DNA of 38,751 nucleotides from an uncultured Muribaculum sp. (GCA_910589555.1 CAJUTE010000025.1:1-38751), one strand, 5' to 3'. Counted from the first letter of the stretch, positions 13,990-23,218 are shown. Numbers and translations: made by a program. Notes: a model not told the origin generated them from the sequence alone.

Positions 13990-15327
13990 ATGGATGAATT
14001 TTTTTTGAAAGTAGAGCGAAATATCGCTTCGGAATCTTTGATTGAGTCGTCGGCAGGCGATGCTCCTGATGTGATTGTGGCTCTTAGCGGAGGCGCTGAT
14101 TCGGTAGCGTTGCTTGTGGCTCTTAATGGATTGGGCTACAGATGTGTTGCCGCACATTGTAACTTCCATTTGAGGGGTGAGGAATCGGATCGTGATATGG
14201 ATTACGCTCAATCGATATCGAGGGTTTATGCCGTCAATTTCCGGTGTGTGCATTTCGATGTGGAAAATTATAAAAAAAATCATGGAGTGTCCACTGAGAT
14301 GGCTTGCCGCGAGCTCCGTTATGCCTGGTTTCGGGAATTGTCGGCGGAGTATGGGTGTATTCCGGTGGCGGTGGCTCATCACCGTGACGACAATGAGGAG
14401 ACGCTTTTTTTGAATCTTCTCCGAGGCACCGGCATCACCGGACTTTGTGGTATGAGATTCCGAAATGATATATTTGTTCGTCCGCTGCTGAATCTTGGCA
14501 GGAGGGAGATTGAAGCGTTTTTGGAAAGACGCGGAATTTCATTTGTGACAGATTCGACCAATCTTGAAAATGATGTGAAGCGCAATCGGCTTCGCAATGT
14601 CATATTGCCTTCGCTGAGGGAGCAGTTCCCTGATGCCGATACGGGAATCGCTCGCACTATGGCTGACTTGTCACGCAATCGTTCCTTATATATGGAGGCG
14701 GTTGCTGCGATGGGAGCGCGGTATATGGATGATCAGGGCCGCATAGATGTGGCATCGATGGTGGGAGAGGTGCGAAATTCAGCCATGCTGGTCTATGAGT
14801 TGATACGCGACCGTGGGTTCTCCTTTTTGCAGGCTGCGGATATCGTGAGATTCCCGCAGGTGTCGGGACGGCGCTTTTATTCGCGCGGATATCAGGCTCT
14901 GCTTGACAGGGGAACATTGATAATTTCAAGCGATGAGGAGATGCCCGACGAAATTGTGACATTTAAAATGGGACGGAGCGGTGATGGGGTTCCTGAGCCA
15001 CTCTGCGCGAAGTTTATAAATCGCGGGGATATGCGACCCGACCGCAGCGGCAACACGCTCTATCTCGATGCGTCGTTGCTCGATGATGATCCGGTGTTCA
15101 CTTTACGCGGATGGCGTTCCGGCGATCGCATTCAGCCGTTCGGGATGAAGGGGTCGCGTCTTGTGAGCGACATAATGTCGGATGCCAAACTCTCGCTTGA
15201 CGACAAGAAAAGGGTGAGGATTCTGGAGGTCAACGGTAAAGTGCTGTGGGTGGTAGGACTCAGAGCGTCGCGGCATTATCCTGTCACCGAAAAAGTGGAG
15301 TCGGTGTTGTGCTTCACGTGTGGCTGA
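13990..15327 (+). CDS. tilS: tRNA(Ile)-lysidine synthase
   Basis: This 445-aa enzyme attaches lysine to C34 of the CAU-anticodon tRNA-Ile so it reads AUA as isoleucine. The PP-loop ATPase motif SGGADS is at residues 33-38, followed by CNFHLRGEESDRD, a family signature. AVAHHRDDNEETLFLNLLRG is the second conserved block, with the GITGLCGM segment after it. The C-terminal domain includes LRGWRSGDRIQPFGMKGSRL, then VSDIMSDAKLS, typical of TilS_C. I chose ATG 13990 (MDEFFLKVE); the open frame continues upstream through the tRNA-Gln gene, which is not coding. It runs divergently from the tRNA. Confidence 0.95.
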   Translation: MDEFFLKVERNIASESLIESSAGDAPDVIVALSGGADSVALLVALNGLGYRCVAAHCNFHLRGEESDRDMDYAQSISRVYAVNFRCVHFDVENYKKNHGVSTEMACRELRYAWFRELSAEYGCIPVAVAHHRDDNEETLFLNLLRGTGITGLCGMRFRNDIFVRPLLNLGRREIEAFLERRGISFVTDSTNLENDVKRNRLRNVILPSLREQFPDADTGIARTMADLSRNRSLYMEAVAAMGARYMDDQGRIDVASMVGEVRNSAMLVYELIRDRGFSFLQAADIVRFPQVSGRRFYSRGYQALLDRGTLIISSDEEMPDEIVTFKMGRSGDGVPEPLCAKFINRGDMRPDRSGNTLYLDASLLDDDPVFTLRGWRSGDRIQPFGMKGSRLVSDIMSDAKLSLDDKKRVRILEVNGKVLWVVGLRASRHYPVTEKVESVLCFTCG

Positions 15328-15373
15328 TGGCGTTGTTTTTGGCATAGAAATATGTAAATTTGATGATTTTTAG

Positions 15374-15381
15374 TAACTTTG
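15374..15381 (+). promoter_or_regulatory. -7 promoter box almost touching the ruvX start
   Basis: TAACTTTG, a full TAnnTTTG match, ends 4 bp before the ruvX ATG. If transcription begins at the usual distance, the mRNA would have little or no leader. No well-spaced -33 TTTG is visible. Confidence 0.55.
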
Positions 15382-15385
15382 CAGT

Positions 15386-15811
15386 ATGGGACGATTGATG
15401 TCAATAGATTATGGACGTAAGCGTTGTGGCATAGCCGTGACCGATGTGTGCCGCATCGTGGCTACCGGATTGGCTACGGTGCCAACGTCGCAGCTTGTGG
15501 AGTTTGTGCGTAACTACATTGCCAAGGAGCCTGTTGATGTCATAGTGGTGGGCAAACCCACTACCATGAATTGTGAGCCGTCAGAGTCGATGCGTTACAT
15601 CACTCCCGGCATACAGCGTTTGCGAAAAGAGATTCCCGAATCGGTCGAAATCATATTTTGGGATGAACGCTTCACCTCCACGCTTGCCCATCGTGCCATG
15701 CTTGACGGCGGTATGCGAAAATCGCGCCGTCAGGACAAGGCTGTCGTCGATGAGATTGCCGCTACAATAATATTAAATGACTATATACAAAGTAAATCAT
15801 ATCAATCATGA
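15386..15811 (+). CDS. ruvX: Putative pre-16S rRNA nuclease / Holliday junction resolvase (YqgF family)
   Basis: This is a 141-aa RNase H-fold protein. MGRLMSIDYGRKRCGIAVTD (1-20) is the classic YqgF start with the first catalytic Asp (D8). VIVVGKPTTMN and FWDERFTSTLAHRAM supply the middle acidic residue, and KAVVDEIAATIILNDYI the last one. The family was named as a resolvase (RuvX); in E. coli YqgF also acts in processing the 16S rRNA 5' end. The conserved first residues support ATG 15386 despite the very close -7 box. The stop overlaps the def start (ATGA), indicating coupling. Confidence 0.92.
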   Translation: MGRLMSIDYGRKRCGIAVTDVCRIVATGLATVPTSQLVEFVRNYIAKEPVDVIVVGKPTTMNCEPSESMRYITPGIQRLRKEIPESVEIIFWDERFTSTLAHRAMLDGGMRKSRRQDKAVVDEIAATIILNDYIQSKSYQS

Positions 15812-16368
15812 AATTACCGATATATCTTTACGGGCATCCGGTGCTCCGCAAGGAATCCAATGATGTTGAGCCGGAATATCCCGAACTTAAGAAATTTATA
15901 GCTGATATGTGGGAGACCATGTATCATTCCGAAGGCGTAGGGCTTGCTGCCCCGCAGGTGGGACGTAATGACCGTATCGTGGTTATCGACGCATCTCCTG
16001 TAGCCGACGTTTTCCCCGAATGTGAGGGAAAGAAATTCACTTTGATCAATCCTGAGATCGAGATCCTCGACGGAGAAAAAGTGAACCGTGATGAGGGTTG
16101 TCTCAGCTTGCCTGATTTGAGTGAGTCAGTGCCCAGAGTCGAGCACATACGTCTCACTTGGGTCGATGAGGATTTCAATGAGCATTCCGAGGAGATATCA
16201 GGTTTCCTCGCCCGCATCGTGCAGCATGAATGCGATCATCTGGAAGGAATGCTTTACATTGACCATATTTCCCCGATCAGAAAACAGCTCATAAGAGGCA
16301 AGCTCAATAACATTGTCTCGGGGAAAAAGAGAGTGGCTTATCCTGTGAAATATGCTCCTAAAAAGTAA
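15808..16368 (+). CDS. def: Peptide deformylase
   Basis: This 186-aa metalloenzyme removes the formyl group from the initiator methionine of new proteins. All three family motifs are intact: GVGLAAPQVG, EGCLSLP (metal-binding Cys) and QHECDHLEGML (HExxH-type, two metal-binding His and the catalytic Glu). The start overlaps the ruvX stop by 4 bp and the stop is 6 bp before ettA, so ruvX-def-ettA form one operon joined by translation functions. Confidence 0.97.
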   Translation: MKLPIYLYGHPVLRKESNDVEPEYPELKKFIADMWETMYHSEGVGLAAPQVGRNDRIVVIDASPVADVFPECEGKKFTLINPEIEILDGEKVNRDEGCLSLPDLSESVPRVEHIRLTWVDEDFNEHSEEISGFLARIVQHECDHLEGMLYIDHISPIRKQLIRGKLNNIVSGKKRVAYPVKYAPKK

Positions 16369-16374
16369 TAAATA

Positions 16375-18060
16375 ATGGCTGACGATAAAAAGATAATATT
16401 TTCAATGGTGGGGGTGAGCAAAATCTATCCCCCGCAGAAGCAGGTGCTTAAAAACATATACCTGTCATTCTTCTATGGCGCCAAGATCGGCATCATCGGT
16501 CTTAACGGTTCAGGTAAATCTTCATTGCTGAAGATTATAGCCGGCATTGACAAGCAATATCAAGGCGAGGTCGTATTCTCGCCGGGCTATTCGGTGGGCT
16601 ATCTTGAACAGGAGCCTCAATTGGAACCTGACAAGACTGTGATCGAGGTGGTGAGAGAGGGCGTGCAGCCTATTATGGACCTTCTTGCTGAATTTGACAA
16701 GGTGAATGAGGCATTCGGCGATCCCGATGTGCTTGAGGATCCCGACAAGATGGACGCTCTCATCCAGCGTCAGGCTGAGCTTCAGGACAAGCTTGACCCT
16801 GCCGACGCATGGAACATAGACAGCAAGCTCGAACGTGCGATGGACGCTTTGCAGTGTCCTCCCGATGATCAGGTCATCTCTACACTTTCGGGTGGCGAGC
16901 GCCGCCGTGTGGCGTTGTGCCGTCTTTTGCTTCAGCAGCCCGACGTGCTGCTCCTTGACGAGCCTACCAACCACCTTGACGCTGAGTCCATCGACTGGCT
17001 TGAGCAGCATCTTCAGCAATATCCCGGCACTGTCATCGCCATCACTCACGACCGCTACTTCCTTGACCATGTAGCCGGATGGATTCTTGAGCTGGACCGT
17101 GGCGAGGGTATACCCTGGAAGGGCAATTACTCATCTTGGCTCGAACAGAAGACCAAGAGGATGGCTCAGGAAGAGAAGCAGGCGAGCAAACGCCGCAAGA
17201 CTCTCGAACGCGAGCTTGAGTGGGTGAGAATGGCTCCTAAAGCTCGTCAGGCAAAGGGTAAGGCACGTTTGAACTCCTACGACCGCTTGCTCAATGAGGA
17301 TCAGAAGACACGCGAGGAGAAATTGGAAATATTCATCCCCAATGGTCCGCGTCTTGGAAATAAAGTGATTGAGGCGACTTCTTTGGCTAAAGCATTTGGC
17401 AAGAAGCAGCTGTTCAATGACCTTAATTTCTCTCTGCCGCCAAACGGCATTGTCGGTGTGATCGGTCCTAACGGTGCCGGAAAAACCACTCTTTTCCGAT
17501 TGATAATGGGGCAGGAGACTCCCGACAACGGTACATTTGACGTTGGTGAAACCGTTAAAATAGCCTATGTGGATCAGCGTCACCATGATCTTCTTCCTGA
17601 AAAGACAGTCTACGAGGTGATTTCGCAGGGAGTGGAGACTTTCCGCATGGGTGGACGAGACATGAATGCTCGCGCCTATCTGTCGAAATTCAACTTCACC
17701 GGAGCCGACCAGGAGAAGAAAATAGGTGTCCTCTCGGGAGGTGAGCGCAACCGTCTTCACCTTGCAATGGCATTGAAAGAAGAGGGCAACGTGCTTCTTC
17801 TCGACGAGCCCACCAATGATATTGACGTCAACACTCTCCGCGCGTTGGAGGAGGGTCTTGAAGAGTTTGCCGGCTGTGCTGTGGTGGTAAGCCACGACCG
17901 TTGGTTCCTCGACCGTATATGCACCCACATCCTTTCATTTGAAGGTGAGGGCAACGTGGTGTTCTATGAAGGCTCCTATTCCGATTACGAAGAATACAAG
18001 AAAGCTCGCAACGGTGGCAAGGAATTGCCGCGCAAGCGCTATCGCAAGCTGATGGAATGA
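16375..18060 (+). CDS. ettA: ABC-F translational throttle ATPase EttA
   Basis: This 561-aa soluble protein has two ABC ATPase domains and no membrane segments, as in the ABC-F family that binds the ribosomal E site. Domain 1 has Walker A GLNGSGKS (42-49), signature LSGGERRRVALCRLLL and Walker B LLLDEPTNHLDAE. A charged inter-domain linker follows (KQASKRRKTLERELEWVRM, then KARQAKGKARL), characteristic of EttA. Domain 2 has GPNGAGKT, LSGGERNRLHLAMAL and LLLDEPTNDID. The C-terminus NGGKELPRKRYRKLM is also EttA-like. In E. coli EttA gates entry into the elongation cycle according to ATP/ADP level. It is the last gene of its operon. Confidence 0.95.
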   Translation: MADDKKIIFSMVGVSKIYPPQKQVLKNIYLSFFYGAKIGIIGLNGSGKSSLLKIIAGIDKQYQGEVVFSPGYSVGYLEQEPQLEPDKTVIEVVREGVQPIMDLLAEFDKVNEAFGDPDVLEDPDKMDALIQRQAELQDKLDPADAWNIDSKLERAMDALQCPPDDQVISTLSGGERRRVALCRLLLQQPDVLLLDEPTNHLDAESIDWLEQHLQQYPGTVIAITHDRYFLDHVAGWILELDRGEGIPWKGNYSSWLEQKTKRMAQEEKQASKRRKTLERELEWVRMAPKARQAKGKARLNSYDRLLNEDQKTREEKLEIFIPNGPRLGNKVIEATSLAKAFGKKQLFNDLNFSLPPNGIVGVIGPNGAGKTTLFRLIMGQETPDNGTFDVGETVKIAYVDQRHHDLLPEKTVYEVISQGVETFRMGGRDMNARAYLSKFNFTGADQEKKIGVLSGGERNRLHLAMALKEEGNVLLLDEPTNDIDVNTLRALEEGLEEFAGCAVVVSHDRWFLDRICTHILSFEGEGNVVFYEGSYSDYEEYKKARNGGKELPRKRYRKLME

Positions 18061-18117
18061 TGTCGCTTCACATTGTGAATCGGCATTCCGTTTTGTGAGC
18101 ATTAAATGGTTTTATAT

Positions 18118-18147
18118 GCATCTCCGGGGTATTTTCTCCGGAGATGC
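18118..18147 (+). terminator. Intrinsic terminator after ettA
   Basis: GCATCTCCGG (18118-18127) pairs with CCGGAGATGC (18138-18147) around a 10-nt loop and is followed by TTGCTTTT. It lies 57 bp after the ettA stop. The rest of 18061-18308 holds only the next promoter. Confidence 0.8.
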
Positions 18148-18283
18148 TTGCTTTTACTGCACTTGTAGCCGTCATGGTGAAAATTAGTTAAAATGCGTGG
18201 CGATATGTCAAAATGTAGTGAACGAGTGTTAAACACTATCAAGTTTTATTGCTAAAAAGTGTTTTAACTTGGCTAAATGGGGC

Positions 18284-18291
18284 TAAATTTG
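18284..18291 (+). promoter_or_regulatory. -7 promoter box for the acyl-CoA synthetase
   Basis: TAAATTTG matches TAnnTTTG and ends 17 bp before the ATG at 18309. No -33 TTTG at the expected spacing. Confidence 0.5.
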
Positions 18292-18308
18292 CAACAAATA
18301 AAAAAGTC

Positions 18309-20117
18309 ATGTCAAATATTCTGACAAACCTTGTTGAAAAACAAGCATTGAAATATGGCGATAGAGCCGCATATAGTTTCAAGTCCTCTTTCCATGGGGC
18401 TTGGCGCGACACATCGTGGACTGAATTCCGGGAAGGCGTGAATGCTTCGGCGTGCGCGCTTGAGATGCTCGGAGTCTCTCCTTTTGAGTGTGTCGGTGTA
18501 TTCTCGGCAAATAGGCCTGAAATTCTCATGACCGATTTCGCTTCATTCTATAATCGTGCGGTTCCTGTTTCAATCTATTCCACCAGCAGCGAGGAGCAAG
18601 CTCGCTATATCGTTGAGGATGCCGGAATAAAAATCCTTTTTGTCGGTGATCCCTCACAATATGCCATTGCTCGCGAAATAAAGAAATCGTGCAGTTGCCT
18701 TAAGCAGATAGTGGTTTATGATGCCGCTGCTGTTTTATCGGATGACACCGAAACACTCACCTTTGACGCTTTTCTTAAGCTCGGCGCCGCTGCTACTGAA
18801 GCGAGCAAGGCTGAGGTTGACAAGCGACGGTCGGAAGCGCGTCCCGCTGATACGGCTACGTTGCTCTACACATCGGGCACTACCGGTGAGCCAAAAGGCG
18901 CCATATTGCTTCATTCATGCTTCGACGCGGCGATGGAGATTCATCTCGAACGCCTCACTATGCTCAGCGACAATGACACGTCGATATGTTTTCTGCCGTT
19001 AAGCCACATTTTTGAAAAAGCGTGGACCTATTTCTGCCTGTTGATGGGCATGAAAGTGTATGTGAATCTCGACCCGCATGACATTCAGAATTCCATCAGG
19101 GAGGTGAAACCCACCTGTATGTGCTCTGTCCCTCGTTTTTGGGAAAAAGTTTATGCTGCGGTACAGGCTAAAATCAAGCGAATGAACCCGGTTCAGAAGC
19201 TGCTTGTAAAGCGTGCCTTGACAGTGGGTCGCCGTTATCATATCGAATACAGGAGGCTGGGACGGAAAATTCCGTTCTGGCTCGGTAAAGAATATGCGTT
19301 CTTTGAAAAGAACGTGTTCATGCCCATGAAGAAAGTCATAGGCATAGAGCATGGTAACATTTTCCCTACTGCGGGAGCGCCGTTGTCCAACAATATAGTT
19401 GAATTCCTGCAATCTTGCGGAATAAACATTGTGATAGGCTACGGACTTTCAGAGACCACCGCATCAGTGTGCTGCTATCCTGAAATAGGATACGAGATAG
19501 GCACCATCGGCACGCTGCTTCCGCGCATTCAGGTAAAGATCGGTCCACAGAACGAGATTCTCGTTAAGGCTCCCACCGTCATGGCAGGATATTTCAACAA
19601 GCCTGAAGAGACTGCGGCGGCATTTACCGAGGATGGTTGGTTCCGCACCGGCGATGCCGGAAAGATTGATGACTCCGGAGCATTGATTCTTACTGAGCGC
19701 ATCAAGGACTTGTTTAAGACTTCCAACGGCAAATATATTGCCCCGCAGGCTATAGAAAGCCGTCTTGGCGAAGATAAATATATCGAGCAGGTGGCTGTGA
19801 TAGGCGACCAGCGTAAATATGTGACCGCGATTATAATCCCGGCGTTTGAGGCGTTGAAAGAGTATGCCCGTCAGAAGCACATCCAATACAAGACAGTGGT
19901 CGAGCTTGTGAACAATGCCGAGATACGCAAAATGATACAGGAACGCATCGACAAGCTGCAAAAGGGCTTCGCCAACTATGAGAAGGTGAAAAAGTTCGTT
20001 TTGCTGCCGAAAGAGTTCACAATGGAATCGGGCGAATTGACAAATACGCTGAAAATACGGCGCCCTGTCATTAACACTCGATATGCCAGAGAAATAGAGG
20101 CTATGTATGCCAATTAA
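18309..20117 (+). CDS. Long-chain acyl-CoA synthetase (AMP-forming)
   Basis: This 602-aa ANL-superfamily enzyme activates fatty acids via an acyl-adenylate to acyl-CoA (or acyl-ACP). The AMP-binding motif LLYTSGTTGEPKGAILLH, the GYGLSETTASVCC block, GWFRTGDAGKIDDSGAL and the hinge LTERIKDLFKTSNGKYIAPQ with AIESRLG after it are all intact. FANYEKVKKFVLLPKEFT and the closing NTLKIRRPVI are as in bacterial long-chain synthetases of the FAA1 type. I chose ATG 18309 (MSNILTNLVEKQ) over the upstream end of the frame, since it follows a -7 box. No membrane segment or signal peptide. It precedes prfB by 36 bp, so read-through is possible. Confidence 0.9.
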   Translation: MSNILTNLVEKQALKYGDRAAYSFKSSFHGAWRDTSWTEFREGVNASACALEMLGVSPFECVGVFSANRPEILMTDFASFYNRAVPVSIYSTSSEEQARYIVEDAGIKILFVGDPSQYAIAREIKKSCSCLKQIVVYDAAAVLSDDTETLTFDAFLKLGAAATEASKAEVDKRRSEARPADTATLLYTSGTTGEPKGAILLHSCFDAAMEIHLERLTMLSDNDTSICFLPLSHIFEKAWTYFCLLMGMKVYVNLDPHDIQNSIREVKPTCMCSVPRFWEKVYAAVQAKIKRMNPVQKLLVKRALTVGRRYHIEYRRLGRKIPFWLGKEYAFFEKNVFMPMKKVIGIEHGNIFPTAGAPLSNNIVEFLQSCGINIVIGYGLSETTASVCCYPEIGYEIGTIGTLLPRIQVKIGPQNEILVKAPTVMAGYFNKPEETAAAFTEDGWFRTGDAGKIDDSGALILTERIKDLFKTSNGKYIAPQAIESRLGEDKYIEQVAVIGDQRKYVTAIIIPAFEALKEYARQKHIQYKTVVELVNNAEIRKMIQERIDKLQKGFANYEKVKKFVLLPKEFTMESGELTNTLKIRRPVINTRYAREIEAMYAN

Positions 20118-20153
20118 TCAATAATGTCTAACACTTAAAAACAGGAAGTAAAA

Positions 20154-21270
20154 ATGATCACTTTCGAACAGCTAAAAGAGACGATAGAGCGCAAGGATGC
20201 GCTGGGGAGGTATCTTTGACATCGACAGTAAGCGTGTCGAAGTAGAAGAAGAGGAATTGCGCACCCATGTCCCCGACTTTTGGGAGCATCAGAAGGAAGC
20301 GCAGGCCCAAATGAAAAAGGTAAAAGAACTGCACCAGTGGATTGACGGCTACGATGAGATTGACAAGGCTGTCAACGAGCTGACCCTTGCCTGGGATTTC
20401 CTTAAAGAAGGGTTGGTGGAGGAGTCGGAAATCGACCAGATGTATGAGCAGCTTATCTCCAAGCTTGAGGCGATGGAGCTGCGCAATATGCTTCGTCGTG
20501 AAGAGGATTCCCTTGGTGCCGTAATCAAAATAAATTCCGGAGCAGGTGGCACGGAAAGCCAGGACTGGGCATCCATGTTGATGCGTATGTATCTGCGTTG
20601 GTGCGAGTCAAAAGGCTACAAGACCGCCATTGCAAATATCCTCGAAGGTGACGAGGCGGGCATAAAGTCGGTGACCATTGATGTCGACGGCGCTTTTGCC
20701 TATGGCTATCTGAAGAGCGAGAACGGAGTTCACCGTCTGGTGCGTGTGTCGCCTTATAATGCCCAGGGAAAGCGCATGACGTCGTTTGCCTCGGTATTTG
20801 TCACGCCGCTTGTCGATGACACCATTGAGGTGAAAGTGGAGCCGGCATTGCTGTCGTGGGACACTTTCCGAAGCGGTGGCGCAGGTGGTCAGAATGTGAA
20901 CAAGGTAGAATCAGGTGTCAGATTGAGATACCAGTTCACCGATCCTTATACCGGCGAGAAAGAGGAGATTCTTATCGAAAATACGGAAACCCGCGACCAG
21001 CCTAAAAATAAGGAAAATGCCATGCGTCAGCTCCGCTCGATACTTTATGACAAAGAGCTTCAGCATCGTCTTGCCGAACAACGGAAAATCGAGGATGGCA
21101 AGATGAAGATAGAATGGGGCTCGCAGATACGAAGCTACGTGTTTGATGACCGACGGGTGAAAGACCACCGCACCAATTGGCAGACAAGCGATGTCAATGG
21201 CGTGATGGATGGCGATCTGGATGGTTTTATCAAGGCATATCTAATGGAATTTGCCGGAGAAAATGAATAA
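20154..21270 (+). CDS. prfB: Peptide chain release factor 2 (programmed +1 frameshift)
   Basis: The coding sequence is join(20154..20216, 20218..21270), 371 aa. The first 21 codons (MITFEQLKETIERKDALGRY, then L) end at an in-frame TGA (20217-20219). A +1 shift on CTT continues as DIDSKRVEVEEEELR. This is the known RF2 autoregulation: low RF2 slows TGA recognition and favours the shift. RF2 releases peptides at UGA and UAA. GGQ, which triggers hydrolysis, is at 244-246. The stop-recognition tripeptide reads SPY (HRLVRVSPYNAQGKRMTSF), not the E. coli SPF. The upstream ATG gives the expected N-terminal domain. argB starts inside its last codons. Confidence 0.95.
20204..20220 (+). promoter_or_regulatory. 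RF2 programmed frameshift site
   Basis: GGGGAGG (20204-20210) contains, with the next T, a perfect six-base Shine-Dalgarno sequence (GGAGGT). It is spaced 3 nt from CTT (20214-20216), which is followed by TGA and C. This is the standard layout of the prfB shift site: internal SD, slippery CUU, poorly terminating UGAC. Confidence 0.95.
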
Positions 21271-22054
21271 AATGAAGGATAAGCTGACTATAATTAAAGT
21301 TGGAGGAAAGATTGTCGAGGAACCCGGTTCACTCGACAATCTTTTACGTGATTTCGCCACTATTGATGGCTTCAAGTTGCTTGTGCACGGCGGAGGACGG
21401 TCGGCGACCAAACTTGCCGGAGAGATGGGGGTGGAAACCCGTATGGTTGACGGACGACGCATCACTGACGATGCTATGTTGCGCATCGTGACCATGGTCT
21501 ACGGCGGACTTGTCAATAAGACTGTGGTAGCGGGGCTTCAATCGTTGGGGCTCGATGCGATAGGTCTTACCGGTGCCGATTTGAATATCATACGCAGCCA
21601 CAAGCGTCCTGTCAAGGAGATAGATTATGGCTGGGTAGGTGATGTTGATGAGGTGAATGCCGGCATGATCGCCGGTTTGCTGAAGATTGGAGCTGTTCCT
21701 GTCATCGCACCGCTCACGCATGACAAGTCGGGACACCTTCTGAACACTAATGCCGACACTATGGCTGGAGAGACTGCCAAGGCTATGGCTGAGCTGTTTG
21801 ACGTCACTCTTGTGTATTGTTTCGAGAAGCCCGGTGTGCTTATGGACGAAAATGACGATAGCTCGGTGATTCCTGTCATTGACCGTAAAAGCTTCTCTGA
21901 CCTTGTTGCGTCGGGAGTGGTGAACGGCGGCATGATACCCAAGATTGAAAATTCACTTAAGGCTGTCGATGCGGGTGTCAGCGAGGTTATTATAACGAAG
22001 GCTGATTCGATTGGCGATTTGTCGGCAGGCACTCATGTGGTTGCCTCGATGTGA
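21263..22054 (+). CDS. argB: Acetylglutamate kinase
   Basis: This 263-aa amino-acid kinase-fold enzyme phosphorylates N-acetylglutamate in arginine synthesis. KVGGKIVEE is the phosphate-binding lysine/glycine loop, LVHGGGRSATKLAGEMG the substrate loop, and LLNTNADTMAGETAKAMA and NGGMIPKIENSLKAV the C-terminal ATP-binding parts. I chose ATG 21263 (MNKMKDK), overlapping the prfB stop by 8 bp; ATG 21272 is equally possible, and the TTG further upstream is unlikely. No other arg gene is nearby, so the link to prfB is probably only positional. Confidence 0.93.
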   Translation: MNKMKDKLTIIKVGGKIVEEPGSLDNLLRDFATIDGFKLLVHGGGRSATKLAGEMGVETRMVDGRRITDDAMLRIVTMVYGGLVNKTVVAGLQSLGLDAIGLTGADLNIIRSHKRPVKEIDYGWVGDVDEVNAGMIAGLLKIGAVPVIAPLTHDKSGHLLNTNADTMAGETAKAMAELFDVTLVYCFEKPGVLMDENDDSSVIPVIDRKSFSDLVASGVVNGGMIPKIENSLKAVDAGVSEVIITKADSIGDLSAGTHVVASM

Positions 22055-22138
22055 TTGTTGAAAATGACTTTTTATATTTATAATGGGTGGCGGATGACTC
22101 CAATTTGTATTGATGACAGTGAAAAATCTGACATAATG

Positions 22139-22169
22139 TTGCAGAAATGCTGAAAATGCAATAACTTTG
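22139..22169 (+). promoter_or_regulatory. Promoter for asd (-33 and -7 both visible)
   Basis: TTG at 22139-22141 and TAACTTTG at 22162-22169 are separated by 20 bp, the spacing expected for the Bacteroidota primary sigma factor (TTTG / TAnnTTTG). Transcription would start about 30 nt before the asd ATG. It is the best-formed promoter in the window. Confidence 0.75.
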
Positions 22170-22204
22170 TCGCTGCAATCTATTTAATGTAACTTATTAA
22201 TTTT

Positions 22205-23218
22205 ATGAAAGTAGCTATTGTTGGAGCGAGTGGAGCTGTGGGACAAGAATTCCTTCGCGTGCTTGAGGAACAGAATTTCCCGATAGATGAACTGCTGTTG
22301 TTTGGCTCATCAAGAAGTGCCGGACGAAAATACACATTCCGTGGCAAAGAAATAACAGTAAAGGAACTGAAGCATAACGATGACTTTGAGGGCGTTGACA
22401 TCGCTTTCACATCGGCAGGAGCCGGGACATCCCGTGAGTTCGCGCAGACAATCACAAAGCATGGCGCAATCATGATTGACAACTCGAGCGCATTCCGCAT
22501 GGATGAAGATGTGCCTTTGGTAGTTCCTGAAGTGAATGGTGACGATGCGTTCAACACTCCGCGCAACATAATTGCCAACCCCAACTGCACCACTATCCAG
22601 ATGGTGGTGGCGTTGAAGCCGATAAATGATATTTCACCTATAAAGAGAGTCCATGTGTCGACTTACCAGGCTGCAAGCGGCGCCGGTGCGGCTGCGATGG
22701 ACGAACTGGTGGAGCAATATTCCCAGATAGTGCGTGGTGAGACACCCACTGTTGAGAAGTTTGCCTATCAGCTTGCTTATAATGTGATTCCGCAGATTGA
22801 CGTGTTCACCGACAACGGTTACACCAAGGAGGAGATGAAGATGTATAATGAGACTAAAAAGATTATGCACGCTCCCAAGCTTGATGTAAGCGCCACTTGT
22901 GTGCGCGTGCCGGTCATGAGGGCTCACTCTGAAGCTATATGGCTTGAGACCGAAACGCCGGTATCGGTAGCACAGGCGCGTGAGGCTTTTGAAAAAGCTG
23001 AAGGCGTGGTGGTGCTTGATGATCCCGCCAATAAGAAATACCCCATGCCGCTTGACATAGCCAACCAGGATCCGGTTTACGTGGGCCGTCTACGTCAGGA
23101 TCTCACAAGCGAGAATGGTCTGTCGTTCTGGATTGTAGGCGACCAGATCAAGAAGGGTGCCGCTCTTAACGCGGTCCAGATCGCCCAATATATGCTCGCG
23201 CATGGATGGAAAAAATAG
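22205..23218 (+). CDS. asd: Aspartate-semialdehyde dehydrogenase
   Basis: This 337-aa NADPH enzyme reduces aspartyl phosphate to aspartate semialdehyde, the branch point to lysine/diaminopimelate, threonine and methionine. The N-terminal nucleotide fold starts KVAIVGASGAVGQEFLRVLE. The catalytic cysteine is C128 in NPNCTTIQMV. YQAASGAGAAAMDEL and RVPVMRAHSEAIWLE are family segments, the latter holding the active-site His. Length and motifs are complete. It has its own promoter and is followed by a terminator, so it is probably monocistronic. Confidence 0.96.
   Translation: MKVAIVGASGAVGQEFLRVLEEQNFPIDELLLFGSSRSAGRKYTFRGKEITVKELKHNDDFEGVDIAFTSAGAGTSREFAQTITKHGAIMIDNSSAFRMDEDVPLVVPEVNGDDAFNTPRNIIANPNCTTIQMVVALKPINDISPIKRVHVSTYQAASGAGAAAMDELVEQYSQIVRGETPTVEKFAYQLAYNVIPQIDVFTDNGYTKEEMKMYNETKKIMHAPKLDVSATCVRVPVMRAHSEAIWLETETPVSVAQAREAFEKAEGVVVLDDPANKKYPMPLDIANQDPVYVGRLRQDLTSENGLSFWIVGDQIKKGAALNAVQIAQYMLAHGWKK

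Noticed and set aside
17131..17928. 265-codon minus-strand frame opposite ettA
   Set aside because: ettA has both full ATPase domains on the plus strand; the opposite frame has no motif.
20154..20219. Early TGA in prfB as a nonsense mutation
   Set aside because: It is the conserved programmed frameshift site with internal SD and CTT-TGAC, so the gene is functional.
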